This document shows, piece after piece, positions 12,291 through 22,421 of a DNA stretch of 64,000 nucleotides (position 1 is its first letter; the number at the start of each line of letters is the position of its first letter). Location: assembly GCA_013180625.2 (NCBI GenBank), contig SNVD02003345.1:62001-126000 (forward strand). The letters run 5' to 3'. Source of the stretch: Boswellia sacra (Eukaryota > Streptophyta > Magnoliopsida > Sapindales > Burseraceae). Made by a program: the position numbers and the translations under genes. A model generated the notes under the pieces. That model had not been told where the DNA came from and did no database searches. It worked only from the letters and a program-made list of their open reading frames with translations.

Positions 12291-14280
12291 GAAGAAAGAG
12301 AAAGATTTGAAAAATTACTAAAGAAACATAAAGAAGTCTTCACCTAGTCCCATGATGACATGCCCAAAATTGATAAAAGCATTGCTGACCATACAATTCC
12401 AACTTATCCATACGTGAAGCTAGTCAAACAAATGCTAAGAAGGTTGAGATCGGAGTGGGCTAAGAAAATCAAGGAGGAAGTCTCCAAACAGATTGAAGCC
12501 AAGTTTTTGGATGTGGTGAAGTATCTAGAATGGTTAGCCAACATCGTGCCAGTGAAGAAGGATGAAAGGGTCCGAATGTGTGTTGGTTACTAAGACTTGA
12601 ATAAGGCCCCATTGAAGGATGATTTTCCTTTGCCTTGCATCAATGTATTACTGGATAGCGCCGCTGTGAGTGTGAGGTTTTCCTTTGTAGATGGTTTTTC
12701 TGGTTACAACTAGATAATGATGGCCAATAAAGAAAAGATGAAAATGGCCTTCATTACAGAATGGGGAACCTACTACTACAAGGTGATGCTCTTCGAATTG
12801 AAGAATGCAGGGACGACTTACCAATGAATGGCGACGACACTGTTTCATGATATGATGCATAAGGAGATAGAAGTCTCTATGGATAACATGATGGTAAAAT
12901 TTTGAGACTCAAGAAGTTCACGTTGAAGATTTAGACAGATTCCTAGAAAGGGTAAAGAAATACAAGTTGCAGCTAAATCCAAAGAAGTGTGTCTTTGGAG
13001 TCACCTCAGGGAAGTTGTTGGGGTTTGTAATTGGCAAGAAAGGGATATAAGTAGATGAAGACAAGGTTAAGGCAATTACAGAGATGCCAATGCCCATGAC
13101 CAAAAAAGAAGTTCGAAGGTTTCTTGGGAAGATTCAATATATCAATTAGTTCATTACCAAATTGACAACAATTTATGCACTAATCTTCAAGCTTCTAAAG
13201 AAGGATCAGTCGACGGAGTGGAATGATCAATGCCAAGAGGTATTTGAGAAGATTAAGAAGTACATGCAGAATCTGTGAGTCTTGAGACTGCTGAGACTTG
13301 GCAAGAATTTGATTCTATACTTGGCACTTGAAAAAGAGGCCATAGGTACTATGCACAAAAAGATGAGAATGAGGTGGAGCATGCTATCTATTATTTTAGC
13401 AAGAAGTTGCTACCATACGAGAGGAAATATAGTTACGTGGAGAAGATGTGCTTAGCCATGGTATGGCTGTCAAAGAAGTTGAGGCATTATTTTTAGTCTT
13501 ATAAGATTAAGGCTGCCTTGAAGGAGGATCCAATGAAGTATCTTTATGAAGCACCATTATTGGTGGGGAAGCTAGGAAGATGGCTGGCCTAATTGTCAAA
13601 TTTTGAAATTGAGTATGTCACCAACAATGTGGTGAAAGAAAGAGTAGTAGCAGAGTTTTTGGCCATGGGAGTTGGATTTCTCAGATGAACATCTGAGGTT
13701 AATCTTAATAATAGGATGGAGAATATTCTTCAACGGAGTTGTCAATATGGTGTTGGAATAGGAGTTATTATGGTCTCAACAACTGAAGAAGCTATCCTTT
13801 TTGTTAAGAAGCTAAAGTTTAGAGTCACCAATAATATGCTGAGTATGAAGCCTGTGCCTTTAGGTTAGAAGTTGTGATTGCAATAGGCATTAATGAAATA
13901 GAATTGTTGGAAGATTCAAAACTACTCATCTCGCAAGCCAATGAAGATTAGGATCTATAGGAAAGAAGGTTAAAACCGTACCTCGAGCATATCAGAAGGT
14001 TAATTGGGAGGTTCAAGTAGTGGACCTTCACCGTCTCTCCAAAAATAAGAATCAGATGGCTAATGCTTTAGCCTCTTTCGCAGCAGTTTGGGTGAGTACT
14101 CAAAATTTGTTGGTAAGACCAATAGTGATATCACAAGCATGGGGTCTTTGTTATGTGGAACCCTATGTAATGGAGGCTGAAGTGGATGAGAAGCCATGGT
14201 TCTATGACTTGAAGAGATACCTGAAAAAGGAGAGTATTTTACCAGATGGGGCTAATGAGAAAGACAAGGTCGTACTATGA
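12291..14280 (+). pseudogene. pol: Tat reverse transcriptase and dual RNase H (decayed)
   Basis: RT starts near 12360 (MPKIDKSIADH) and continues through VPVKKDERVRMCVGY, a stop, then DLNKAPLKDDFPLP. The catalytic Y-V-D-D box is degraded to SMDNMM (about 12876), losing the second aspartate. The thumb and connection follow (KKCVFGV, VRRFLGKIQY at about 12990-13140), then RNase H remnants at 13290-13680. A second, archaeal-type RNase H tail (DLHRLSKNKNQMANALASFA, 14023-14082) identifies the Tat/Ogre branch, which carries this extra domain. More than ten stops or frame changes interrupt the region. Confidence 0.8.
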
Positions 14281-15445
14281 AGGTTGGCGTAACATTTTAC
14301 TTGTCATCAAGGAGTGATGTACAAGAGAATACCAAAAGGGATGCAATTAAGGTGTGTCAATGAGAAAAAAGCCAGAAGGGTTATAAAGGAAATCCATAGT
14401 GGTGTATGTTGAACACACATGAATGGGCTTATGCTTGCAAAGAAGATAACGAGGCAAAGCTTTTACTGGCTAACCATGGAGACAGATTGTGTCCAATTTG
14501 TGAAGAGGTGCCACTAGTGTCAGATCAATGAAAATTTGATTCACCAGCCACCCTTGGAGCTACAAGGGATGACAAAATTGTGGCACTTTGTTGTATGGGG
14601 CATTGACATTGTAGGCAAGATAATGTCGTCAGCCTCTAATAGGCATAGATATGTGGTGGTGGCGATTGACTACTTCACCAAGTGGATAGAAGCTGAGTCC
14701 TATAGTAAACTGAAGGCAAAGCAGATCACGAAGTTCATTGAGAAGAACTTCATATGCAGGTTCGAAGTGTCAAATCACGTCATGACTAACAATAGAGTTC
14801 ATTTCCAGACTGAGACTAAAGTCTTATTTGAGAAGTATGGAATTGAATATCATAAGTAGTCTCTATATTGACTACAAGCAAACGAAACAATAGAAGTGAC
14901 CAATAACAACATCAAGAAGATGTTGGCAAGATGGTACAGACATACAAAGATTGGGCATAAAAGCTATTATTTGTGCTATGGGTCTATATAGAACAAAGCC
15001 CAGAAGTTCAATGGGCATGATGCCCTTCTCATTGGTGTATGGTTCAAAAGCAATCCTACCAATTGATTTAAAAGTGAAATCAGGAAGGATTTTGATGAAA
15101 GCAAAAATTTCTGAAAATGAGTGGATTGACCATAGATATGAACAGTTGGCCTTGATTCATGAAAAAAGAATGAAGGTCAGATATCACATGCAGTTATATC
15201 AGAAGTGGGTTGCTCAAGCCTTTAACAAGAGAATAAAGGCAAGGAAGTTCGAGGAAGGGGAATTGGTCCCTAAACAGGCCAGGCCAGTAGTGTTTGATCC
15301 AAGAGGGAAGTTCAAGCTCAATTGAGAGGGCCCGTTCCTTGTGACGAAGGTCATGTCTGATAAAGTTGTCATCTTATCAGACATGGAAAGGAATGAGTTC
15401 ACTAAGCCCATCAATATGGATAGGCTCAAGGAATACTATGTATAA
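14281..15445 (+). pseudogene. pol: Tat integrase (decayed)
   Basis: An HHCC-type N-terminal zinc finger is recognisable at 14400-14525, although its first Cys pair is followed by stop codons. The catalytic core starts with GIDIVGK and VVVAIDYFTKWIEAES (14600-14700). The second Asp region (MTNNRVHF) has lost the consensus aspartate, reading N. The C-terminal part is recovered in shifted frames, including GMMPFSLVYGSKAILP (about 15018-15065). It ends in LKEYYV near 15445. Multiple stops make it inactive. Confidence 0.75.
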
Positions 15446-15736
15446 AAGAAAAAGAGTGTAAGAGGAAAAATAATTAATCAAAAAATCAGAAATGGCTAAT
15501 TAATGATAGGACTTATCTCATTATATGCATGTTGTTCGAAGAACAAATGATTGTACTTTTATTAATGAAATGAAATTGTTTGGACAAAAATATGCCTTTA
15601 AAATGTGTTATTATTTTGCATAACAATAAAAGGAAAGCATCTAACATCTAAGCTAATAGTGAAACTATCAATGCCATTTTTGCCTCTTCGATGGACTATG
15701 AATAGGCTCACTATATCGCTCACGACACTACCTAGC
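15446..15736. other. Noncoding Tat 3' region
   Basis: Short spacer between the integrase and the antisense ORF. No feature was recognised. Confidence 0.4.
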
Positions 15737-16201
15737 TCAAATAACAGAATCACGAATGGAAGCCTGGAAAGTCATCCAATCCTTGTACCGGTCGTCTATC
15801 CCAAAATTAGGATCATGGAACAGATTCCTTTCAATGGTCCAATGCAGCCAAGAATCCTTCACATGCTCTAGATAACGAGCAAATAGTCTCCTAGGACCAA
15901 AAGTAGTCGATGAATCCATGATCCTTTGCTTGAGTTCATACTACCAATGCAGTCTAGCAGGATCATAGAAAGAACTATGGGTGAAACCTGCTAACAGCAT
16001 GCATGCCATATAGGTCCGAACTGTCACATACTCCAACCTCCACCATGGACAGTGCCAGTGAATCTGAGTATTAGGAATGACTTGAAGCCAGTTGATCCAA
16101 GAAGAACGTCTCTCAAGTCTCATTCTCTTATGAAGTCGAGGGCTACAATGAGAAATATTTCCCTCAAGCGATGCTAGAATGGATAGCCTTTCTTGTAACA
16201 A
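15737..16201 (-). pseudogene. Antisense ORF of the Tat 3' region
   Basis: Two abutting minus-strand open frames (16201-15941 and 15919-15737) read through in one frame if the stop near 15935 is ignored. They encode a Trp- and Arg-rich protein (IHWHCPWWRLEY, FARYLEHVKDSWLHW). Several Tat-lineage elements (Retand/Grande type) carry an additional antisense ORF between pol and the 3' LTR, and this one has the right position and strand. Resemblance to plant-mobile-domain-like proteins is possible but not certain from the sequence alone. It has no assigned function. Confidence 0.5.
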
Positions 16202-16252
16202 AATCTTAAAAAAAAGAAAAAAAGAAACGAAAGAAAAGAAAAATAAGAAAAA

Positions 16253-16540
16253 AGCCTGCTAAGTCGAAAACCTGAAAAGGCGACTTAGGCAAAAATTAAG
16301 GCAAACCCGCTAAGCTAAAAACTTGAAAGGTCAGTTTAGGCAAAAGTTAGGGCACAAAAGAAAAAGAAAAGTCCGCTGAGTTAAAACCCCAAAAAGGGCG
16401 ACTCAGGCAAAAGTTACGGCTAGCTCACTAAGTTTAACACCCGAAAGGGCAGCCTAGGCAAAAATTAGAGCATGAGAAAAAAAAAATGAATGAGCCTACT
16501 AAATCAAAAACCTGAAAGGGGTGACTTAGGCAAAATTTAG
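16253..16540 (+). repeat. Five tandem ~60 bp repeats in the Tat 3' UTR
   Basis: Five imperfect units begin near 16253, 16306, 16371, 16424 and 16492. Each has the plan GCTAAGT-AAAACC, GAAAGGGCGACT, TAGGCAAAA-TTA. Each unit contains a short inverted pair (AAGTC with GACTT). Such arrays before the 3' LTR are typical of Tat/Ogre elements. Their role is unknown. Confidence 0.8.
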
Positions 16541-16906
16541 AGTTAGAAGAAAAAAACTAAAGCAAAAGCTTGCCACTAAACCTCTGACTCAAATCAATCT
16601 TGACTCGCTCCAGTCCAATCAATGTCTCAGCCAAAATCAAGGGAATTGCTATGAAACTGAGACCCATCTAAGGAATGATGGTCACCAGATATGGATCTCT
16701 AAGACCGTCTGGTGAAACCAGTGGAAACTGCACAAAGAGGCAAAACTGAAGAAGGCGAAACCAACCAGATGAGGTCCTATCCATCATTTCAAGCAAAGGC
16801 ATAATAGAAGATAATGTCACTCAATCACCTCTGGTATGAATGCCCATGGTAGAAATTGGAAAGTCGAAGAAGTTGGCAAAATCAGACATTGATGGTGTCT
16901 CGACAG
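16541..16906. other. End of Tat 3' region without an LTR
   Basis: About 370 bp with no ORF. No PPT or 3' LTR follows; the sequence passes directly into the right inverted arm at about 16907. The 3' LTR of the Tat element is therefore missing. Confidence 0.5.
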
Positions 16907-18072
16907 ATTGGTGGTTTTGTATGTGTGAATATGGAAGGTGACGTAGGTGTAGGATAACAAGTGAGTTTGAGTAGAAGATAAAATTACCTCTAAATTTAAG
17001 GGTGGGTCCTAATCAATTAAATTTGTTTTCTTTAGATGGATGAATAGTTACTCTTATATTTGAATATCTATTGTACTTCATTCATATTTTTTATATTTGC
17101 TTTAGAATTTGTGCTTCAATTACATTTTAAGAAGTATTATTTTCATATCAATTTATTTTATATATATATGTTGTAGTATTATTAAAAGCCCTTGGATTGA
17201 CCGTATGGACTACTCATTTTATCGCACAGTTCATATGATTAAGGGGGCTAATGTTGATGGTCAATTTATTTAGTCTAGAGAAAACAAACTCAAACTGTTA
17301 AAAGTGCTTAATTGTGGGCTCGTAGTGTGGAAGGATTATGAAAGTCCTATTGTTTGAAATATTAAAGTTTAAGCCCACTTAGGGGTTTTTTAATCTAAAA
17401 AGAATATTTTAAATAATAGGATTACGAATTAACCTTTTTTTAATTTATTTTAAATATGATTATTATCTTTAAGGTTAATAATTATGTTTCGTTTAAAATA
17501 TATTGATAATATTATCATCTTCATTTCTAATTTTAAATTTTGAGTAGAGTAAATATGCAATAGAGATAATAATTAATTTTAATTTTAATTTTCAAAAAAT
17601 GTTCTTTTTTGAATTCAAATGAAATAATTTTCTAGGATGATAATTATTTTTAATTTTCAAAAAAATATTATTTTTAAATTGAAAATGAATAATTATCCTA
17701 TTTCCAAAAGATATTAAATTTCAATGGAGTTTTTTTTTTTTTTTAAGAGGAAAGATAAGGAAAGATTTTTGGGGAAGTAAAGGGTATAAATATGTGAATA
17801 ACGTTCTAAAGGGGGCATTAAGAACTTTTTTTTTTTAAAAAGTGAATACCATATTTCTTTGTGCCCACATCACAATAACACAAAAGTCCTTGATTTTGTT
17901 TAAGGACTTATTGTAATCTTATCATTCCTTTGGAGGGTTTTCTTTGTCTAATCATCATTTCGAATGATTGTTTTAGAATTATGGGTTTGGTTTTTCCTAA
18001 ATCTAAGGTCAAGCGGCAAAATACAAGAAGAACTCAAATTTTGAGATTGTGCCACATGTCAGCATACAGATT
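16907..18072. repeat. Right inverted-repeat arm
   Basis: Inverted partner of 1942-3937, colinear except for the extra 738 bp on the left. It ends at AGCATACAGATT (18061-18072), after which HSP70 intron sequence resumes. Confidence 0.8.
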
Positions 18073-18096
18073 ATGCTTTAAAATTTCTATCAAAAA

Positions 18097-19322
18097 ATTA
18101 ATATCTAAGAGGTTTGGCAAGGAGGGTAAAAAGAAGAGAGATGTGGTAGATGCCTTAAATATAAAGAACGCTGTTGATTCTTTGATCTGCTATGCTGAGA
18201 AGATGTTGGAGAAGGCAGGAGATGTTGTTCTAGACACAGCCATAAAAAAGGTCGACAGTGATGGACCTAAGAAGGGACTGGGGGGCCCGTGCCCCTTCTA
18301 AAAATTTAAAATATGTTTTTACTCCCTTACATCTATTCATTTACAGTTACATCCTTCTTAAAAAAATTAAAAATAATTTTTTAATTGTCTTTCTCTCTTT
18401 CTCTATTTTATTTTTAAATCAATAGCCTATCAAACTTATATTTTGTATAGCTATATTATATATAATATTTGAACAATGTCTTTCTCTTTATAATTTGCAT
18501 GTATCAAATAGCATGAAATTAGTAAACTTTATATTTAAAAAAAAATTGTGCTTGAGTCTTCTTATTATTTTTCTACATTTATAGCCTTTTTGGATAAAGT
18601 GTAATGGTTATTGTAAATTAATAATTTGTAAAAAAAAATATGGAGGCATATTTTAAAAGAAAAAATTATTTTTAAGTCGACATCATCATGTCTAAAAAAA
18701 ATGTTAATAATTCAATATAAAGTTATCTTAGAATAAGTAGAAAAGGTTTACTTGTAAATTTCAAACATAGAAGCCGAAATTTAGATTATAATGCTAATCT
18801 ATGAATACAAATAAAAATATTTTTTTATATATGACAATGAGATAATTCTGCTATGCTTTTAAATATAAATACTCGTCAATAACAATAATTGTTATGTATT
18901 TATAGAATAAACTATTAAGTATTAGTATTTTATACTTTGATTATTGTATTATGATTTTTTAATTTAAAAATATAAGATTCATTATGTCTACTATTTATAT
19001 GTTTTTTTTAATAAATTCTTATGTACGATTGAGGTTTGAAAAATATTAATTTTAAAATATAAAGGTGCCCCCTCTAAGATAAAATCCTGGATCCGTCATT
19101 GAAGGTCGAGATAGAGCTTAAGAAGCTTAAGGATGCAGTTGTAGCATTGTCAGCCTAAGGGATGAAAGATGCCATTGTTGCCCTTGACCAAGAAATGAAG
19201 CACACTGCCCGGTTAGCGATCTTGCATAACTCGGAAGTGACATGGCTAGCCATTATTCTTGTCTACAATTTGATGTCGAGGGTTCTAAATTGTTTTAGAG
19301 GGTCATCCTTCAATACTGACTG
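18097..19322 (+). pseudogene. HSP70: HSP70 pseudogene, C-terminal exon
   Basis: The exon opens after a TAAG acceptor with RFGKEGKKKRD and GDVVLDTAIKKV. It is interrupted by the hAT-type element 18256-19101 and resumes with VEIELKKLKDAV and MKDAIVALDQEM (19102-19200). These match the helical lid and C-terminus of plastid-type HSP70s. Removing the insert and one TSD copy joins IKKV to EIELKK in frame, so the insertion landed in coding sequence. An in-frame TAA lies near 19156 and the end is a TGA at about 19321. This is the 3' part of the copy beginning at 1045. Confidence 0.8.
18256..19101. mobile_element. Non-autonomous hAT-type element, 846 bp
   Basis: A perfect 8-bp duplication AAGGTCGA lies at 18248-18255 and 19102-19109. 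The termini are inverted: CAGTGATGGACC on the left and, on the other strand, CAATGACGGATCC on the right. This fits hAT ends of the CAG-GGCGGA type with 8-bp duplications. The interior is AT-rich, has no transposase, and was inserted in the HSP70 lid exon. Confidence 0.9.
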
Positions 19323-19697
19323 ATTTTTCAAGAAAAGAAAAAAAAATGAGTCTATTACAAGTTCATCTATAGAAACTTATTTGACATGATATGTTTGTAT
19401 AGGAGTTTATTCTTAAATTAAATGAGAATAATTAATAAAATGATATGTATTAATCATGAAAAAAAGGAGTATGTTATGACTTTTGATCGCATTTCTCGAT
19501 TGATGTGTGAAACTACTACGTAATCTTTAATGTACTTTCTCTGGTCACTTTTGCTTCATAGAGAATTAATTATATTTATTTTCCGAATAAAATAACTTAT
19601 AAATTAAATTAACTAGGAGTAGAAGTTGTTGTTTACAAATTAAATAAAATAGTAACTTATAAATTAAAGAGTTTGGGAGTATATAGTATTAATCTTT
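19323..19697. other. AT-rich spacer
   Basis: The stretch between the HSP70 stop and the next element. It contains near-repeated words AAATAAAATA-CTTATAAATTAA (19590-19665) but no gene or RNA motif. Confidence 0.4.
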
Positions 19698-19705
19698 ATC
19701 AAGTA

Positions 19706-20401
19706 TAGGGATGGCAAAATCCGGGTGCGGGTGCGGGTATGGGTTTGGCGTTTCCGCGCCCGCACCGAAAAAATATATTCTTTCCCGCACCCCGGAAAAT
19801 CCCCGGATTTTTTTGGGTTTTTTCAGGTGCGAGTATTTGCAGGTATTGGGGTGCTACACCCGCACCCGGAAAAAATCCCCAGATTTTCCCCGCATTATTT
19901 TTTTTTTAATTTTTATACTTTTAGTTGACTTAAATAATATACGTTTGCGTAAATTGTCTCAAAGGTGCGGCTAGCATTGATGGCAAAGCTGGTTGCATAT
20001 GATTTGATGGCCTGAGTTCAAACCACAGGTCCCTCAATTTATAAGTTTTAATTAAATATATAAAACAAAATTCATTATATAAATTTATCTTGAACGAATA
20101 ACACAAAAAGGTATATGGTTTAGTGGTTAACAACTCAAGATTAAATGCATAGGCCTTGGGTTCGAACCCTGTCATATGCATTTTGCATTATAAAATAAAT
20201 AAATAAAAAGGCTGGGCTTTGCTGGTGCGGGCTGGGGACCGGGGTTCGTTAGTAATATTGGCCCCGCACCGCACCCGGACTTGTTTGTACTTAGCATCCC
20301 CGCCCCCCGTCCCAAGCCCCGAATTTCCGGGCTTTTCCCCGACTGGACTGTGCAGGTAATTTCCGGGTACCCGGCCTAACTGGGGAAAAATTCCATCCCT
20401 A
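19706..20401. mobile_element. G+C-rich hAT-type MITE, 696 bp
   Basis: A perfect 8-bp duplication ATCAAGTA flanks it (19698-19705 and 20402-20409). Both ends carry TAGGGATGG in inverted orientation. The subterminal regions are strongly G+C-rich (repeated GGGTGC words on the left; CCCCG and CCGGG words on the right), unlike the surrounding AT-rich DNA. No transposase is encoded. The AT-rich core holds tRNA-like segments. Confidence 0.9.
20109..20180 (+). repeat. tRNA-like / SINE-like segment inside the MITE
   Basis: The segment has an A-box-like TGGTTTAGTGGTT and a B-box GGTTCGAACCC about 30 bp apart, the Pol III promoter layout. A weaker similar pair lies at 19963-20030 (GAGTTCAAACC). The acceptor arms do not pair over seven bases and no discriminator/CCA context is seen. 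It is better read as a tRNA-derived repeat than as a tRNA gene. Confidence 0.45.
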
Positions 20402-20510
20402 ATCAAGTAGTCTTATTGTATTTGTATACCATCTTTTGTGTATTGTATTCAATGATTGAAAATTTATTGAAAGAAATAATTTAGTAATAAATCCTTCATC
20501 CCTTGGGTTG

Positions 20511-21596
20511 ACAATGCAGCACCTTCATTCCTGCTTTTTCAGTTCTACCTCGACCTTCTTTGCAGTTGCAACAAGAGCAACATTGTCTTCATCCCCTGCA
20601 TCCCAAATCAGCTCCTCAACAGGAATCAGCCAAGATCTTTGTGTTGATGGCATCTTCCCGCATCTCTCCGGATCTTATCCTCTTTGACAAGGCTCTCAGC
20701 TTCCTTGACCATTCTCTCTACCTAAAAATTTCATTCGTTCCAACATTAATTTCTTCACTGCTATTCAACCATAAGTGGATTCTGCTACAAATTATGATTA
20801 ACCTTTCATCAAAAGAGTAAAAGGTTGATGCATAACGGAAAAAATACCAAATTGGGTAAAGAGTATCAAACTTGCCTCGTCACTTGGCAAAGAGGTAGAC
20901 ACAATGCCATTAACGTCAATCAGGAATTTGACCTCAATCTTGAGAACTTCACATAGTGCTAACGGACGATACCATCCAGATGAAAGCTTCTGAGAGACTT
21001 GTTGTCCTTAAAAAAGCTCTTTTTCACCTAGAAAGACATTGATCAATGATCACAGTTTTTTCCCGTCCATATTTAGCTGTTGTTGGTGCTTGGGATTTGG
21101 ACGTTGGTAAGGTAGTATTTCTTGGGTGAATTTTTTTCATCGCACCTCTATGAGTTTCGACTCCGTTAGATGTAACGGAGTCACATCCAATAGCCTAATG
21201 TCATTGATATCTCTAGCCACAACACCAACCTAAAATTTATTATATGAAAAAAAGATAAAGAAAAAAACAAGCACATAATTTGATGAAGAGTAAGCAAAGT
21301 TAAATCATCTAAACTAATAAGTAGAAGCAAAGTCTACATTGAAAACAGAATTTATCAAAAGCTTTAATATGAGTAACCATATACAAAGTTCATAAGTATG
21401 CATATCAAATTTTATTTGCGTGATCTCAAACCTATCTGAACTGTAGCACCTGGACCAATAAATCATCAGGATTGACGGTGAAATTAGGTCCCCTTCCAGT
21501 CATATTTTTACTAGATCCTGATATAAGAATCACCTCATCCAGATCTTTAAAGGAAAGTTTTGCGTCCCTTAATGCGTTTACAACCGGTTCTTAAGC
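20511..21596 (-). pseudogene. HSP70: HSP70 pseudogene, second copy (minus strand)
   Basis: The same gene family as the plus-strand copy, read on the minus strand. Exon 21596-21436 encodes [18 protein letters not shown]. Exon 21239 to about 20877 encodes VARDINDIRLLDVTPLHL and a shifted GEKELF segment. Exon ~20730-20511 encodes VERMVKEAESLVKEDKIRRD. The donor after the first exon has mutated from GT to AT (after CAGTTCAG), and stops and frameshifts occur throughout. Introns are at the same places as in the plus copy, so the two arose by DNA duplication in inverted, tail-to-tail arrangement. Its third intron gives the uninterrupted form of the intron hit by the 16 kb insertion. Confidence 0.85.
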
Positions 21597-21856
21597 CTGA
21601 TGAGGAAAACTTTCATAATTTTCAATACTCTCAATAGGTATTAGGAGCCAAAGGCCCCGAATATTGCAATTACCTTACCATCAGACAAATAGCAAAAACA
21701 TCAAACAGTTGATACAACAACTCAAAAATTAACTCCACAAGCACCAAAATAACTCTTAACTATGGGACGTTTATAGGCCATGCTGCAAGAACAAAGTCTA
21801 AAATAAATAATTTATAAGGTAACTTGAAGCAAAGTTGAACACAATTCCTCGAACTT
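21597..21856. other. Spacer between HSP70 copy and LTR
   Basis: Probably decayed intron of the minus HSP70 copy. No gene was seen. Confidence 0.4.
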
Positions 21857-22387
21857 TGTGATGTGGGACAATTTTGGCGTTTTACAGCTTCGAGCTAGGA
21901 TTGTGTCCCTCTCCCAACAAAGTCACGTCCCTCAGCTCTCTAGTTGGGAAGGTGTGACACCTCATCTACAAAGTCGCATCGCCACTTCATTAGAGTCGCG
22001 TCCCTACTTCAAATTTCAGCTTGCCTAATTATTTTAGAATTGTTTTCTTAGTTTATTTTCTTTCCAATTCGAGTTGTAATATCTTATTTAGGTTTATTTT
22101 GATTGGATTAGGATATTTCTAGATTTATTTAAGTCTAATTAGGATTTTTATTATTTCAAGTCAAATATTATTTTCTTGTTTAATTAGGATTCTAGTATTT
22201 TAGGATATTTTGATATTAGCAGGATTTTATTTTCTTATTCTATTTTGACTTGTTTTAAAAGAATTAGGATTATTTAGCCTCTAAAAGGGTGAATTTACCC
22301 TAGTTCTATAATCAATTCATATCATATCAATTTATCAAACTTTTAACTTTTGTTCATCAATTATCTTTTTCTTTAACTTTCGCATCA
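21857..22387 (+). repeat. LTR of an unclassified retrotransposon
   Basis: A roughly 530 bp segment beginning TGTGATGTGGG and ending CGCATCA, followed by an initiator-Met primer binding site. The TGTGATG to CATCA ends obey the TG...CA rule. No second copy lies in the window, so the exact start is inferred and the element is missing its 3' LTR. Confidence 0.6.
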
Positions 22388-22391
22388 AATT

Positions 22392-22404
22392 TGGTATCAA
22401 AGCC
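22392..22404 (+). promoter_or_regulatory. Primer binding site (initiator tRNA-Met)
   Basis: TGGTATCAAAGCC matches the widespread plant TGGTATCAGAGCC site, with one substitution, four bases after the LTR end. Confidence 0.75.
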
Positions 22405-22421
22405 AAGTTCACTTGTCTTCC

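Larger units (their letters stand above)
1942..18072. mobile_element. ~16.1 kb inverted-repeat-bounded insertion
   Basis: The left arm (1942-3937) and right arm (16907-18072) are inverted copies of each other. The outer ends pair as AATCCGTATGCTGACA on the left with the complement AATCTGTATGCTGACA on the right. The insertion lies in an intron of the HSP70 pseudogene, whose exons flank it on both sides. The minus-strand HSP70 copy has a matching short intron without it. No transposase was seen; the interior is a decayed Tat retrotransposon plus about 300 bp of unassigned sequence. A 9-bp target duplication is only tentative (CAGAATCCG at 1939-1947 against CAGATTATG at 18067-18075, 6 of 9 matching). 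A non-autonomous Mutator-like or similar TIR element swollen by nested insertion is the best reading. Confidence 0.65.

Noticed and set aside
15941..16201. Stand-alone minus-strand host gene
   Set aside because: Its position between Tat integrase and the Tat 3' repeat array fits an element-borne antisense ORF better.
17930..18301. A 123-codon plus-strand ORF as a novel gene
   Set aside because: It is a chance join of right-arm DNA, an HSP70 lid fragment and the end of the hAT element.
19711..19974. Open frames in the G+C-rich segment as a gene
   Set aside because: They are translations of the MITE's GGGTGC-rich terminus; the unit has hAT-type ends and an 8-bp duplication.
20109..20180. Possible functional tRNA gene
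   Set aside because: A- and B-box words are present, but the acceptor stem does not close and the segment is inside a MITE core; called a tRNA-like repeat only.
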